The notes under the pieces are model-generated. The model worked only from the letters and a program-made list of their open reading frames with translations. It searched no databases and had not been told where the DNA came from. A program made the translations under genes and the position numbers. Shown piece by piece: positions 24,805 to 37,900 of a DNA stretch of 64,000 nt; position 1 is the first letter of the stretch, and each line of letters starts with the position of its first letter. Source of the DNA: Eulemur rufifrons (taxonomy: Eukaryota > Chordata > Mammalia > Primates > Lemuridae); the NCBI RefSeq assembly GCF_041146395.1, contig NW_027182880.1:357001-421000 (forward strand), in the 5' to 3' direction.

Positions 24805-25572
24805 TTGGGGTTGGGGTTAGGGTTTTTCGTGTTAGGGGTTAGGTTTCGAGTCAGGGTTAGGTGCTAGGGATTAGTGGTTAGGGTTAGAGTTAGTGTTAGG
24901 GGTAAGGTGTTAAGTCTGGGTTAGGGGGCCAGGGTAAGGTTTAGGGTTGGAGTTAGCGTTAGGGTTAGGGGTTAGGGTTAAGGGATAGGGTTAGGATTCA
25001 GGGTGAGGGTTAGAGGGTTAACAGTTGGGGTTAGGCTTAGGGGTTAGGGATAATGTTAGGGTTAAGGGTTAGGAGCTTGGTTCGGGTTTAAGGTTAGCAT
25101 TAGGGGTTGGGGTTAGTGTTAACTGTAGGTCAGTGTTGGGGTTAGATCTCTAGGCATTAGGGTAAAGGTTAGGGTTAGGGTTAAGAGTTAGGGTTCTGTT
25201 TAATGGTTAGGATTGGGAATAGGGTTAAGGGTTAGGGGTAAGGTTAGGGGTTATGACGAAGGATCAACGGTTAGGGTTACTTTTAGGCGTAGGGTTAGGG
25301 TAAGGGGTTAGGGTTAGTGTTAGTGTTGTTGGTCGGGTTAAGGTTAGGGTTGGCGTTTCAGAATTAGGGATTAGGTGTTACGGTTATAGCTAGGAGTTAG
25401 GGTTATAATGACGGTATAGGGCTTGTTCTCAGGGTGTCATGCATTAACGTTAAGATATGGAGTTAAAGTTAGGGTTATGGTGAGGTTTACCTGTTAAGGT
25501 GAGCAGTAGGATCAGGGTTAGGTGTTATGTTGTGGGTTAGGCTTATGGGTGAGGGGTAGGGTTTATGCTTAG

Positions 25573-25770
25573 GGCACGGGCCCTGTATGCCCTAGGAGGC
25601 AAAGTTAGGTGTCTGTGATGGTCGCTGGGAACCCACTCTACCGCACCCAGTGTATGGGCCTCTGGGTTTCATGCAGGACACTGTGGCAGAGCCTCCTTTC
25701 ACACATGGCGTGGGAGGATTGCAGGCTTTCTAAACTCTAAGAAAGCAAGAAGTCTGAGAATTAGATTTAG
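25573..25770 (+). repeat. Satellite 2 cassette, type I
   Basis: Near copy of the cassette at 22043 (offset 3530), with cacacatggcgtgggagg where the earlier copy has cacacatggcatgggagg. Confidence 0.85.
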
Positions 25771-26155
25771 GGTTAGGGTTATGGTTAGGGTTAAGGATGA
25801 AGTTTAGTGTTAGGGTGAGGGCTTAGGGTTAGGGATTACGGTTAGGGTTAAAGGTTACTCTTAGATTTAACGGTTACACTTTGGTTTAGGGTTGAGGTTT
25901 AAGGTTAGGGTTAAGATGAGGGGTTAGGGTTTGGTACAGGGTTAGGGTTAAGTGTTAGGTTTAGGGTTGAAGATTAGGATTAGGGTTAGGATTAAAGGTT
26001 AGCGTGAGAGTTAACGCTTAGGGTTAAGGTTAAGAGTTAGGGTTTACGGTTAGGCTTAGGGTTAGATTTAGGGTTAGAGTTATGTTCTATGGTTTGTGTT
26101 AGGGGTTAGGGTTAGGTTTACTGTTCACGGTTAGGGTTGGGTTTAGGGGTTAGCA

Positions 26156-26179
26156 TTAGGGTTAGGGTTAGGGTTAGGG
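26156..26179 (+). repeat. Longest perfect TTAGGG run (four hexamers)
   Basis: Four uninterrupted TTAGGG hexamers followed by ttaaggg. The corresponding place in the previous 3.53-kb unit (22634-22651) has three. No longer perfect run was seen in the block, so it is far too degenerate to be a functional telomere end. Confidence 0.8.
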
Positions 26180-27441
26180 TTAAGGGATAGGATTAGGGTT
26201 AAGTGTTGGGCTTAGGGTTAGGGTTTAGTGTTAGGGTTATCATTAAGGATTAGGGTTAGGGTCAGGGTTAAATGCTTGGGTGCGGGTAATGGTTAGGGTC
26301 AGGGTTAAGGTTCACGGATAGGGTTAGTGTTAAGGGTTACGGGTAGGTTTAGGGTTCAGGGTTAGTGTTAGCATTAGGGCTTAAGGTTAGGATTAGGCCG
26401 TAGGTTAGATTTAGGGATAGATCTAGGCGTTAGGGTAAGGGCTAGCGTTAGGGTTAAGAGATAGGGTTAGGTTTAATGCTTGGGATTAGGGTTAGGGTTT
26501 GGGGTTAAAGTAAGTGTTAGGGGTTAGGTTTAAGGATAAAAGGTTAGGGTTATTTTTAGCTGTAGTGTTAGGGTTAGGGATAAGGGATCCCATTAGAATT
26601 AAGGGTCTTCCTTACTGTAGGGTTAAGGGTTAGGCTTAGAGTTAAAGGTAAAGGTTAGGGTCAGTGTTAAGATTTAGGGTGAGGGTTAACGGTCAGGGAA
26701 AAGGTTAAGCGTTAGGGTTATGGATTAGTGATTAAGGTTTTTGGATAGTGTTAGGGTTAGCTGTTAGGAGTTAGTGTTTTATGAAGGGGTATGGTTAGAA
26801 TTAGGATTGGGGTTAGAGTTAGGGTGAGGTATGGGGGTTAGGTTTAGGGGTTAGTTTTAGGGTAAAAGGATAGGATTAGGGTACGGGTTGGGCTTAGGTT
26901 TCGGGTTAAAGTTTACTGCTAGGGTTAGGGATAGGTTTCAAGGTTAGCTTTAGGGGTTATTGTTAGGGTTAGGTGTTATGTTAGTGTCAGGGTTAGGTCT
27001 AGTCGTGAGGGTAAGGTTTAGGGTGAGCTTTAAGACCTAGGATTATGTTTAATGGTTAGGATTAGGATTAGGGTTAAGGGTTAGAGTAAGGCTTAGGGGA
27101 TAGGGTGAAGGGTTAGGGTCAAGGGTTAGGGTTTTTGTTAGGCATAGCGTTGGGGTTAGAAGTAAGGGTTACTGTCAGTGTTAGGGTTGTAGGTAGGGTT
27201 CCAGTTAGGGTTAGCGGTTTAGAATTAGGGTTAGGGATTATGTGTTCCAGTGATGACTAGGAGATAGGGTTAGAATTATGGGATAGGGGTTGTTCTCAGG
27301 GAATGGGTTATGCATTAACGTTAGGATAAGAGGTTAAAGTTAGGCTCACGGTGAGGTTTACGTGTTAAGGGGAGAAATAGGAACAGGGTTGGGTGTTATG
27401 TTCAGGGTTAGGGTTATCTGTTAAAGGTATTGTTTATGCTT

Positions 27442-27645
27442 AGCGCACGGGCCCTGTCTGCAGTAGGCGGGCGGGGGGAGTTTAGGAGCTGGGATTGTAC
27501 CCGGGAAACCACTCTATCATACTCTGGGTATGGGCCCGTGGTTTTCATGCAGGACAGAGTGGTAGAGCCTCCTTTCACGCATGGCATGGGAGGATTGCAG
27601 GCTTTCTAAACTCTAAGAAAGCAAGAAGTCTGAGAATTAGATTTA
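27442..27645 (+). repeat. Satellite 2 cassette, type I, last before the boundary
   Basis: Third copy of the 20376 / 23901 cassette (offset 3541 from the second). Small changes include gggaaaccactctatcat and gtggttttcatgcagg. Soon after it the unit is broken by a jump back to sequence like 26766. Confidence 0.85.
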
Positions 27646-27671
27646 TGGTTAGGATTCTGCTTAGGGTTAAG

Positions 27672-27871
27672 GAGTTAGTGTTTTATGAAGGGGTATGGTT
27701 AGAATTAGGATTGGGGTTAGAGTTAGGGTGAGGTATAGGGGTTAGGTTTAGGGGTTAGTTTTAGGGTAAAAGGATAGGATTAGTGTTCCGGGTTGGGCTT
27801 AGGTTTAGGGTTAAAGTTTACTGCTGGGGTTAGGGATAGGGTTTAGGGTTTTCTTTAGGGGTTCTGGTTAG
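27672..27871 (+). repeat. Back-copied satellite 2 segment at the boundary with satellite 3
   Basis: From ggagttagtgttttatgaag the sequence repeats 26766-26965 (offset about 906) and not the expected continuation after a type I cassette, which is a long run of ttagggtta and gaagtttagtgt-like sequence. The segment then ends abruptly at the satellite 3 junction. Confidence 0.75.
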
Positions 27872-27876
27872 GGTTA
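27866..27876. other. Junction of satellite 2 with the 548-bp satellite 3
   Basis: Telomere-like gttctggttagggtt passes without a gap into aaacgctgaacacctgcaaa, the phase at which satellite 3 monomers normally read atggtgaaacgctgaacacc. A few bases could belong to either side, so the break is placed within about 6 bases. There is no target-site duplication or transposon end. Confidence 0.8.
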
Positions 27877-28999
27877 AACGCTGAACACCTGCAAATAATT
27901 TTCAACGTAGTGGTTAATTGAAAAGCTCTGCGGCAAACTTCTTGGAACAAGCCAGTTACCTGTTCCCACGCAAAGAGGAGTATATAGAACCATGGTGGAT
28001 TTCCAGCTGATGAAGTAAAGTATTATTAAAGGAACGGGATGACCATGGGGATCATCGTTAATTCTCTGAAACAGAATCCGCCCTTTTCACCTGCCAAACA
28101 CATGCCCACTTCTCCTCTCTGGGGATAATAAAAACTAACCAGCGAACTGACAGAGGGCCTCACCCCCCCATCGACATCGACCACACACACAAAAAAAAAA
28201 CCCTACACTCCAGCTACTAATTATAATGCTAACTTGCAAAATTTCCCTGCATTTTAAAACAATGGAAAAATGGTGGTGGGATGATACTTAGAAGAAGGGC
28301 TTCTTGTCAGTCTCCACTAACAAAAATAGGCAACACCAAGTCAGCTACTCCTCAGCATAGTTATGTCCCTCGCAGCCTTCTTGGGTTTCAGGAGGCACAA
28401 ACAAACGTTATCACAATTATGGTGAAAGGCTGAATACCTGCAAATAATTTTCAACGTAGTGGTTAATTGAAAAGCTCTGCGGCATACTTCTTGGAACAAG
28501 CCAGTTACCTGTTCCCACGCAAAGAGGAGTATATAGAAACATGGTGGATTTCCAGCTGATGAAGTAAAGGATTATTAAAGGAACGGGATGACCATGGGGA
28601 TTATCCTTAATTCTCTGAAACAGAATCCGCCCTTTTCACCTGCCAAACACATGCCCACTTCTCCTCTCTGGGCATAATAAAAACTAACCAGCGAACTGAC
28701 AGAGGGCCTGAACCCCAAATCAACATTGACCACACACAAAATAAACCGTACCCTCCAGCTGCTAATTATAATGCTAACATGCAAAATTTCCCTGTATTTT
28801 AAAACAATGGAAAAATGGTGGTGGGATGATATTTAGAAGAATGGCTTCTTGTCAGTCTCCACTAACAAAAATAGGCAACACCAAGTCAGCTACTCCTCAG
28901 CATAGTTATCTCCGTCGCAGCCTTCTTGGGTTTCAGGAGGCACAAACAAACGTTATCACAATTATGGTGAAACGCTGAACACCTGCAAATAATTTTGAA

Positions 29000-31900
29000 C
29001 GTAGTGGTTAATTGAAAAGCTCTGCGGCATACTTCTTGGAACAAGCCAGTTACCTGTTCCCACGAAAAGAAGAGTATATAGAACCATGGTGGATTTCCAG
29101 CTGATGAAGTAAAGGATTATTAAAGGAACGGGATGACCATGGGGATCATCGTTAATTCTCTGAAACAGAATCCGCCCTTTTCACCTGCGAAACACATGCC
29201 CACTTCTCCTCTCTGGGGATAATAAAAACTAACCAGTGAACTGACAGAGGGCCTGACCCCCCCATCCACATCGACCACACACACACAAAAAAAAAAAACG
29301 TACCCTCCAGCTACTAATTATAATGCTAACTTGCAAAATTTCCCTGCATTTTAAAACAATGGAAAAATGGTGGTGGGATGATACTTAGAAGAATGGCTTC
29401 TTATCAGTCTCCACTAACAAAAATAGGCAACACCAAGTCAGGTACTCCTCAGCATATTTATGTCCGTCGCAGCCTTCTTGGGTTTCAGGAGGCACAAACA
29501 AACGTTATCACAATTATGGTGAAACGCTGAACACCTGCAAACAATTTTCAACGTAGTGGTTAATTGAAAAGCTCTGCGGCATACTTCTTAGAACAAGCCA
29601 GTTACCTGTTCCCACGCAAAGAGGAGTATATAGAACCATGGTGGATTTCCAGCTGATGAAGTAAAGGACTATTAAAGGAACGGGATGACCATGGGGATCA
29701 TCGTTAATTCTCTGAAACAGAATCCGCACTTTTCCCATGCCAAACACATGCCCACTTCTCCTCTCTGGGGATAATAAAAACTAACCAGCGAACTGACAGA
29801 GGGCCTGACCCCCCATACACATCGACCACACGAAAAAAAAAAACCGTACCCTCCAGCTACTAAGTATAATGCTAACTTGCAAAATTTCCCTGCATTTTAA
29901 AACAATGGAAAAATGGTGGTGGGATGATACTTAGAAGAATGGCTCCTTGTCTGTCTCCACTAACAAAAATAGGCAACACCAAGTCAGCTACTCCTCAGCA
30001 TAGTTATGTTCATCGCAGCCTTCTTGGGTTTCAGGAGGCACATACAAACATTATCACAATTATGGTGAAACGCTGAAAACCTGCAAATAATTTTCAACGT
30101 ACTGGTTAATTTGAAAAATCTCCGGCATACTTCTTGGAACAAGCCAGGTACCTGTGCCCACGCATAGAGGAGTATATAGAAACATGGTGGAATCCCAGCT
30201 GATGAAGCAAAGGATTCTTAAAGGAATGAGATGACCATGCGGATCCTGTTTAATTCTCTGAAACAGAATCCGCACTTTTCACCTGCCAAACACATGCCGA
30301 CTACTCTTCTCTGGGGATAATAAAAACAAACCAGCGATCTGACAGAGGGCCTGAACACCCATCCCGACCAACCCCACAATTAAGAAAAGTACCCTCCAGC
30401 CACTAATTATAATGCCAATTTGCAAAATTTCCCTGCATTTTTAAAGAATGGAGAAATGATGGTGGGATGATGCTTAGAAGAATGGCTTCTTGTCAGTCTC
30501 CACTGACAAAAATAGGCAACACCAAGTCAGCTACGCCTCAGCATAGTTATGTCCGTAGCAGCCATATTTGGTTTCAGGAGGCACATACACACGTTATCTC
30601 AATTATGGTGAAACGCTGAAAACCTGCAAAGGATTTTCAACATACTGGATAATTGAAAAGCTCTGAGGCATACTTCTTCGAACAAGGCAGTTTCCTGTGC
30701 CCACGCATAGAGAAGTATATAGAACGATGGTGGATTCCCAGCTCATGAAGCAAAGGAGTCTTAAAGGAACGGGATTACCATGCGGATCCTGTTTAATTCT
30801 CTGTAACAGATCCGCAGTTTTCACCTGCCATACTAATACCCACTTCTCCTCTCTGGGGATAATAAAAATGAACCAGCGAACTGACAGAGGGCCTGACCAA
30901 CACATCCACACCGACCCCATAGGGAAAAAAAAAAAAAAAAACACCGTAGTCTCCAGCTACTAATTCTAATGCTAATTTGCAAAATTTTCCTGCATTTTTG
31001 AACAATGGAAAAATGATGGTGAGACGATACTTAGAAGAATGGATTCTTGTCAGTCTCCACTAAAAAAATAGGCAAAACCAAGTCAGCTACGCCTCAGCAT
31101 AGTTATGTTCGTGGCAGCCATCTTGGGTTTCAGGAGGCACAAACAAACGTTATCACAATTATGGTGAAACGCTGAACACCTGCAAATAATTTTCAACGTA
31201 CTGGTTAATTGAAAAGCTCTGCGGCATACTTCCTGGAACAAGCCAGTTACCTGTTCCCACGCAAAGAGGAGTATATAGAACCATGGTGGATTTCCAGCTG
31301 ATGAAGTAAATGATTATTAAACGAACGGGATGGCCATGGGGATCATCGTTAATTCTCTGAAACAGAATCCGCCCTTTTCACCTGCCAAACACATGCCCAC
31401 TTCTCCTCTCTGGGGATAATAAAAACTAACCAGCGAACTGACAGAGGGCATGACCCCCCCATCCACATCGACCATACACAAAAAAAAAAAAACCGTACCC
31501 TCCAGCTACTAAGTATAATGCTAACTTGCAAAATTTCCCTGCATTTTAAAACAATGGAAAAATGGTGGTGGGATGATACTTAAAAGAATGGCTTCTTGTC
31601 AGTCTCCGCTAACAAAAATAGGCAACACCAAGTCAGCTACTCCTCAGCATAGTTATGTCCGTCGCAGCCTTCTTGGGTTTCAGGAGGCACATACAAACGT
31701 TATAAGAATTATGGTGAAACGCTGAAAACCTGCAAATAATTTTCAACGTACTGCTTAATTGAAAAGCTCTGCGGCATACTTCTTGGAACAAGCCAGTTAC
31801 CTGTGCCCACAGATAGACGAGTATATAAAACCATGGTGGATTCCCAGCTGATGAAGCAAAAGTTTCCTAAAGGAACGGGATGAGCATGCGGATCCTGTTT

Positions 31901-34900
31901 CATTCTCTGAAACAGAATCCGAACTTTTAACCTGCCAAACACATGCCCACTTCTCCTCTCTGGGGATAATAAAAACAAACCAGCCAACTGACAGAGGGCC
32001 TGACCCCCCCATCCACATCGACCACACACAAAAAAAAACCGTATCCTCCAGCTACTAATTATAATGCTAACTTGAAAAATTTCCCTGCCTTTTAAAACAA
32101 TGGAAAAATGGTGGTGGGAGGATACTTAGAAGAATGGCTTCTTGTCAGTCTCCACTGACAAAAATAGGCAACACCAAGTCAGCTACGCCTCAGCATAGTT
32201 ATGTCCGTAGCAGCCATATTTGGTTTCAGGAGGCACATACACACGTTATCTCAATTATGGTGAAACGCTGAAAACCTGCAAAGGATTTTCAACATACTGG
32301 ATAATTGAAAAGCTCTGAGGCATACTTCTTGGAACAAGGCAGTTTCCTGTGCCCACGCATAGAGAAGTATATAGAACGATGGTGGATTCCCAGCTCATGA
32401 AGCAAAGGAGTCTTAAAGGAACGGGATTACCATGCGGATCCTGTTTAATTCTCTGTAACAGATCCGCAGTTTTCACCTGCCATACTAATACCCACTTCTC
32501 CTCTCTGGGGATAATAAAAATGAACCAGCGAACTGACAGAGGGCCTGACCAACACATCCACACCGACCACATAGGGAAAAAAAAAAAAAAAAACATCGTA
32601 GTCTCCAGCTACTAATTCTAATGCTAACTTGCAAAATTTTCCTGCATTTTTGAACAATAGAAAAATGATGGTGAGACGATACTTAGAAGAATGGATTCTT
32701 GTCAGTCTCCACTAAAAAAATAGGCAAAACCAAGTCAGCTACGCCTCAGCATAGTTATGTTCGTGGCAGCCATCTTGGGTTTCAGGAGGCACAAACAAAC
32801 GTTATCACAATTATGGTGAAACGCTGAACACCTGCAAATAATTTTCAACGTACTGGTTAATTGAAAAGCTCTGCGGCATACTTCCTGGAACAAGCCAGTT
32901 ACCTGTTCCCACGCAAAGAGGAGTATATAGAACCATGGTGGATTTCCAGCTGATGAAGTAAATGATTATTAAACGAACGGGATGGCCATGGGGATCATCG
33001 TTAATTCTCTGAAACAGAATCCGCCCTTTTCACCTGCCAAACACATGCCCACTTCTCCTCTCTGGGGATAATAAAAACTAACCAGCGAACTGACAGAGGG
33101 CCTGACCCCCCCATCCACATCGACCACACGAAAAAAAAAAACCGTACCCTCCAGCTACTAATTATAATGCTAACTTGCAAAATTTCCCTGCATTTTAAAA
33201 CAATGGAAGAATGGTGGTGGGATGATACTTAGAAGAATGGCTACTTGTCTGTCTCCACTAACAAAAATAGGCAACACCAAGTCAGCTACTCCTCAGCATA
33301 GTTATGTCCATCGCAGCCTTCTTGGGTTTCAGGAGGCACATACAAACGTTATCAAAATTATGGTGAAACGCTGAAAACCTGCAAATAATTTTGAACGTAC
33401 TGGTTCATTTGAAAACTCTCCAGCATAGTTCTTGGAACAATCCAGGTACCTGTGTGCATGCATAGAGTAGTATATAGAAACATGGTGGAATCCCAGCTGA
33501 TGAAGCAAAGGATTCTTAAAGGAATGAGATGACCATGCGGATCCTCTTTAATTCTCTGAAACAGAATCCGCACTTTTCACCTGCCAAACACATGCCCACT
33601 TCTCCTCTCTGGGGATAAGAAAAACAAACCAGTGAATTGACAAATGGCCTGACCAACCCATCCACACTGACCCCACAAAAAAAAAAATGTACCCTCCAGC
33701 TACTAATTATAATGATAACTTGCAAAATTTCCCTGCATTTTTAAACAATAGAAAAATTATGGTGGGATGATACTTAGATGAATGGCTTCTTGTCAGCCTC
33801 CACTAACAAAAATAGGCAACACGAAGTCAGCTACGCCTAAGCATACTTATGTCCGTGGCAGCCATACTGGGTTTCAGGAGACACATACAAACGTTATAAG
33901 AATTATGGTGAAACGCTGAAAACCTGCAATTAATTTTCAACGTACTGCTTAATTGAAAAGCTCTGCGGCTTACTTCTTGGAAGAAGCCAGTTACTTGTGC
34001 CCACACATAGAGGAGAATATAGAACCATGGTGGATTCCCAGCTGATGAAGCAAAAGTTTCCTAAAGGAACGGGATGAGCATGCGGATCCTGTTTCATTCT
34101 CTGAAACAGAATCTGAACTTTTAACCTGCCAAACACATGCCCACTTCTCCTCTCTGGGGATAATAAAAACAAACCAGCGAACTGACAGAGAGCCTGACCC
34201 CCCCATCCACATCGACCACACACAAAAAAAAACCGTATCCTCCAGCTACTAATTATAATGCTAACTTGAAAAATTTCCCTGCCTTTTAAAACAATGGAAA
34301 AATGGTGGTGGGATGATACTTAGAAGAATGGCTTCTTGTCTGTCTCCACTAACAAAAATAGGCAACACCAAGTCAGCTACTCCTCAGCATAGTTATGTCC
34401 GTCGCAGCCTTCTTGGGTTTCAGGAGGCACATACAAACGTTATCAAAATTATGGTGAAATGCTGAAAACCTGCAAATAATTTTCAACGTACTGGTTAATT
34501 TGAAAACTCTCCAGCATACTTCTTGGAACAAGCCAGGTACCTGTGCCCACGCATAGAGGAGTATATAGAAACATGGTGGAATCCCAGCTGATGAAGCAAA
34601 GGATTCTTAAAGGAATGAGATGTCCATGCGGATCCTGTTTAATTCTCTGAAACTGAATTCGCACTTTTCACCTGCCAAACACATGCCCACTACTCTGCTC
34701 TGGGGATAATAAAAACAAACCAGCGATCTGACAGAGGGACTGAACACCCATCCTGACCGACCCCACAAAAAAAAAAAGTACTCTCCAGCTACTAATTATA
34801 ATGTCAATTTGCAAAATTTCCCTGCATTTTTAAACAATGGAGAAATGATGGTGGGATGATACTTAGAAGAATGGCTTCTTGTCAGTCTCCAGTGACAAAA

Positions 34901-37900
34901 ATAGGCAACACCAAGTCAGCTACTCCTCAGCATAGTTATGTCCCTCGCAGCCTTCTTGGGTTTCAGGAGGCACAAACAAACGTTATCAGAATTATGGTGA
35001 AATGCTGAACACCTGCAACTAATTTTCAACGTAGTGGTTAATTGAAAAGCTCTGCGGCATACTTCTTGGAACAAGGCAGTTAATTGTTCGCACGCAAAGA
35101 GCAGTATATAGAACCATGGTGGATTTCCAGCTGATGAAGTAAAGTATTATTAAAGGAACGGGATGACCATGGGGATCATCGTTAATTCTCTGAAACAGAA
35201 TCCGCCCTTTTCACCTGCCAAACACATGCCCACTTCTCCTCTCTGGGGATAATAAAAACTAACCAGCGAACTGACAGAGGGCCTGATCCCCCCATCCACA
35301 TCGACCACACACACAAAAAAACCGTACCCTTCAGCTACTAATTATAATGCTAACTTGCAAAATTTCCCTCCCTTTTAAAACAATGGAAAAATGGTGGTGG
35401 GATGATACTTAGAAGAATGGCTTCTTGTCTGTCTCCACTAACAAAAATAGGCAACACCAAGTCAGCTACTCCTCAGCATAGATATGTCCGTCGCAGCCTT
35501 CTTGGGTTTCAGGAGGCACATACAAACGTTATCAAAATTATGGTGAAACGCTGAAAACCTGCAAATAATTTTCAACATACTGGTTAATTTGAAAACTCTC
35601 CAGCATACTTCTTGGAACAAGCCAGGTACCTGTGCCCACGCATAGAGGAGTATATAGAAACATGGTGGAATCCCAGCTGATGAAGCAAAGGATTCTTAAA
35701 GGAAGGAGATGACCATGCGGATCCTGTTTAATTCTCTGAAACAGAATCCGCCCTTTTCACCTGCCAAACACATGCCGACTACTCTTCTCTGGGGATAATA
35801 AAAACAAACCAGCGATCTGACAGAGGGCCTGAACACCCATCCCGACCAACCCCACAAATAAGGAAAGTACCCTCCAGCTACTAATTATAATGCCAATTTG
35901 CAAAATTTCCCTGCATTTTTAAAGAATGGAGAAATGATGGTGGGATGATACTTAGAAGAATGGCTTCTTGTCAGTCTCCACTGACAAAAATAGGCAACAC
36001 GAAATCAGCTACGCCTCAGCATAGTTATGTCCGTAGCAGCCATATTTGGTTTCAGTAGGCACATACACACGTTATCTCAATTATGGTGAAACGCTGAAAA
36101 CCTGCAAAGGATTTTCAACATACTGGATAATTGAAAAGCTCTGAGGCATACTTCTTGGAACAAGGCAGTTTCCTGTGCCCACGCATAGAGAAGTATATAG
36201 AACCATGGTGGATTCCCAGCTCATGAAGCAAAGGAGTCCTAAAGGAACGGGATTACCATGCGGATCCTGTTTAATTCTCTGTAACAGATCCGCAGTTTTC
36301 ACCTGCCATACTAATACCCACTTCTCCTCTCTGGGGATAATAAAAACAAACCAGCGAACTGACAGAGGGCCTGACCAACACATCTACACCGACCCCACAG
36401 GAAAAAAAAAAAAAAAAACACCGTAGTCTCCAGCTACTAATTATAATGCTAACTTGCAAAATTTTCCTGCATTTTTGAACAATGGAAAAATGATGGTGAG
36501 ATGATACTTAGAAGAATGCATTCTTGTCAGTCTACACTAACAAAAATAGGCAAAACCAAGTCAGCTACGCCTCAGCATAGTTATGTTCGTGGCAGCCATC
36601 TTGGCTTTCAGGAGGTACAAACAAACGTTATCACAATTATGGTCAACCGCTGAACACCTGCAAATAATTTTCAACGTACTGGTTAATTGAAAAGCTCTGC
36701 GGCATACTTCTTGGAAGAAGCCAGTTACCTGTTCCCACGCAAAGAGGAGTATATAGAACCATGGGGGATTTTCAGCTGATGAAGTAAAGGATTATTAAAC
36801 GAACGGGATGACCATGGGGATCATCGTTAATTCTCTGAAACAGAATCCGCCCTTTACACCTGCCAAACACATGCCCACTTCACCTCTCTGGGGATAATAA
36901 AAACTAACCAGCGAACTGACAGAGGGCCTGACCAGCACATCCACACCGACCCCACAGGAAAAAAAAAAAAAAAAAAAAACACCGTAGCCTCCAGCTACTA
37001 ATTATAATGCTAACTTGCAAAATTTTCCTGCATTTTTAAACAATGGAAAAATGATGGTGAGATGATACTTAGAAGAATGGATTCTTGTCAGTCTCCACTA
37101 AAAAAATAGGCAAAACGAAGTGAGCTACGCCTCAGCATAGTTATGTTCGTGGCAGCCATCTTGGGTTTCAGGAGGCACAAACAAACGTTATCACAATTAT
37201 GGTGAAACGCTGAACACCTGCAAATAATTTTCAACATACTGGTTAATTGAAAAGCTCTGCGGCATACTTCTTGGAACAAGCCAGTTACCTGTTCCCATGC
37301 AAAGAGGAGTATATAGAACCATGGTGGATTTCCAGCTGATGAAGTAAATGATTATTAAACGAACGGGATGGCCATGGGGATCATCTTTAATTCTCTGAAA
37401 CAGAATCCGCCCTTTTCACCTGCCAAACACATGCCCACTTCTCCTCTCTGGGGATAATAAAAACTAACCAGCGAACTGACAGAGGGCATGACCCCCCCAT
37501 CCACATCGACCACACACAAAAAAAAAAAACCGTACCCTCCAGCTACTAAGTATAATGCTAACTTGCAAAATTTCCCTGCATTTTAAAACAATGGAAAAAT
37601 GGTGGTGGGATGATACTTAAAAGAATGGCTTCTTGTCAGTCTCCACTAACAAAAATAGGCAACACCAAGTCAGCTACTCCTCAGCATAGTTATGTCCGTC
37701 GCAGCCTTCTTGGGTTTCAGGAGGCACATACAAACGTTATAAGAATTATGGTGAAACGCTGAAAACATGCAAATAATTTTCAACGTACTGCTTAATTGAA
37801 AAGCTCTGCGGCATACTTCTTGGAACAAGCCAGTTACCTGTGCCCAGAGATAGAGGAGTATATAAAACCATGGTGGATTCCCAGCTGATGAAGCAAAAGT

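Larger units (their letters stand above)
23901..27441 (+). repeat. 3.53-kb higher-order unit of satellite 2, copy 2
   Basis: Same order as copy 1, 3541 bases long. An extra short segment near 27110 (aagggttagggtc) and a different start to the stretch after 26150 account for small offset changes. The sequence before 20376 (about 17700-20375) is an older, partly matching copy: ggtcagtgttggggtt at 17761 recurs at 21601 and 25128. Confidence 0.85.
17070..27871 (+). repeat. Degenerate telomere-like satellite (TTAGGG variants) with cassettes (satellite 2)
   Basis: About 10.8 kb dominated by ttaggg, ttagggg, tttaggg, gttaaggg, ttagcg and similar variants, always with the G-rich strand on +. Perfect hexamer runs are short; the longest I find is four at 26156-26179. 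Non-telomeric GC-richer cassettes of 135-205 bp interrupt it. Because satellites lie on both sides, this is an interstitial block, not a chromosome end. Large non-telomeric TTAGGG blocks are, from general knowledge, known in some lemur chromosomes. Open frames here are repeat shadows. Confidence 0.93.

Noticed and set aside
17095..27871. True telomere or functional chromosome end
   Set aside because: Hexamers are mostly variant, perfect runs are at most four units, and another satellite follows on the 3' side of the G-rich strand.
30603..30944. 113-codon frame on the minus strand beginning with a phenylalanine run, repeated at 32255 and 39933
   Set aside because: The phenylalanine run is just the monomer A tract read on the other strand, and the copies exist because the DNA block was duplicated.
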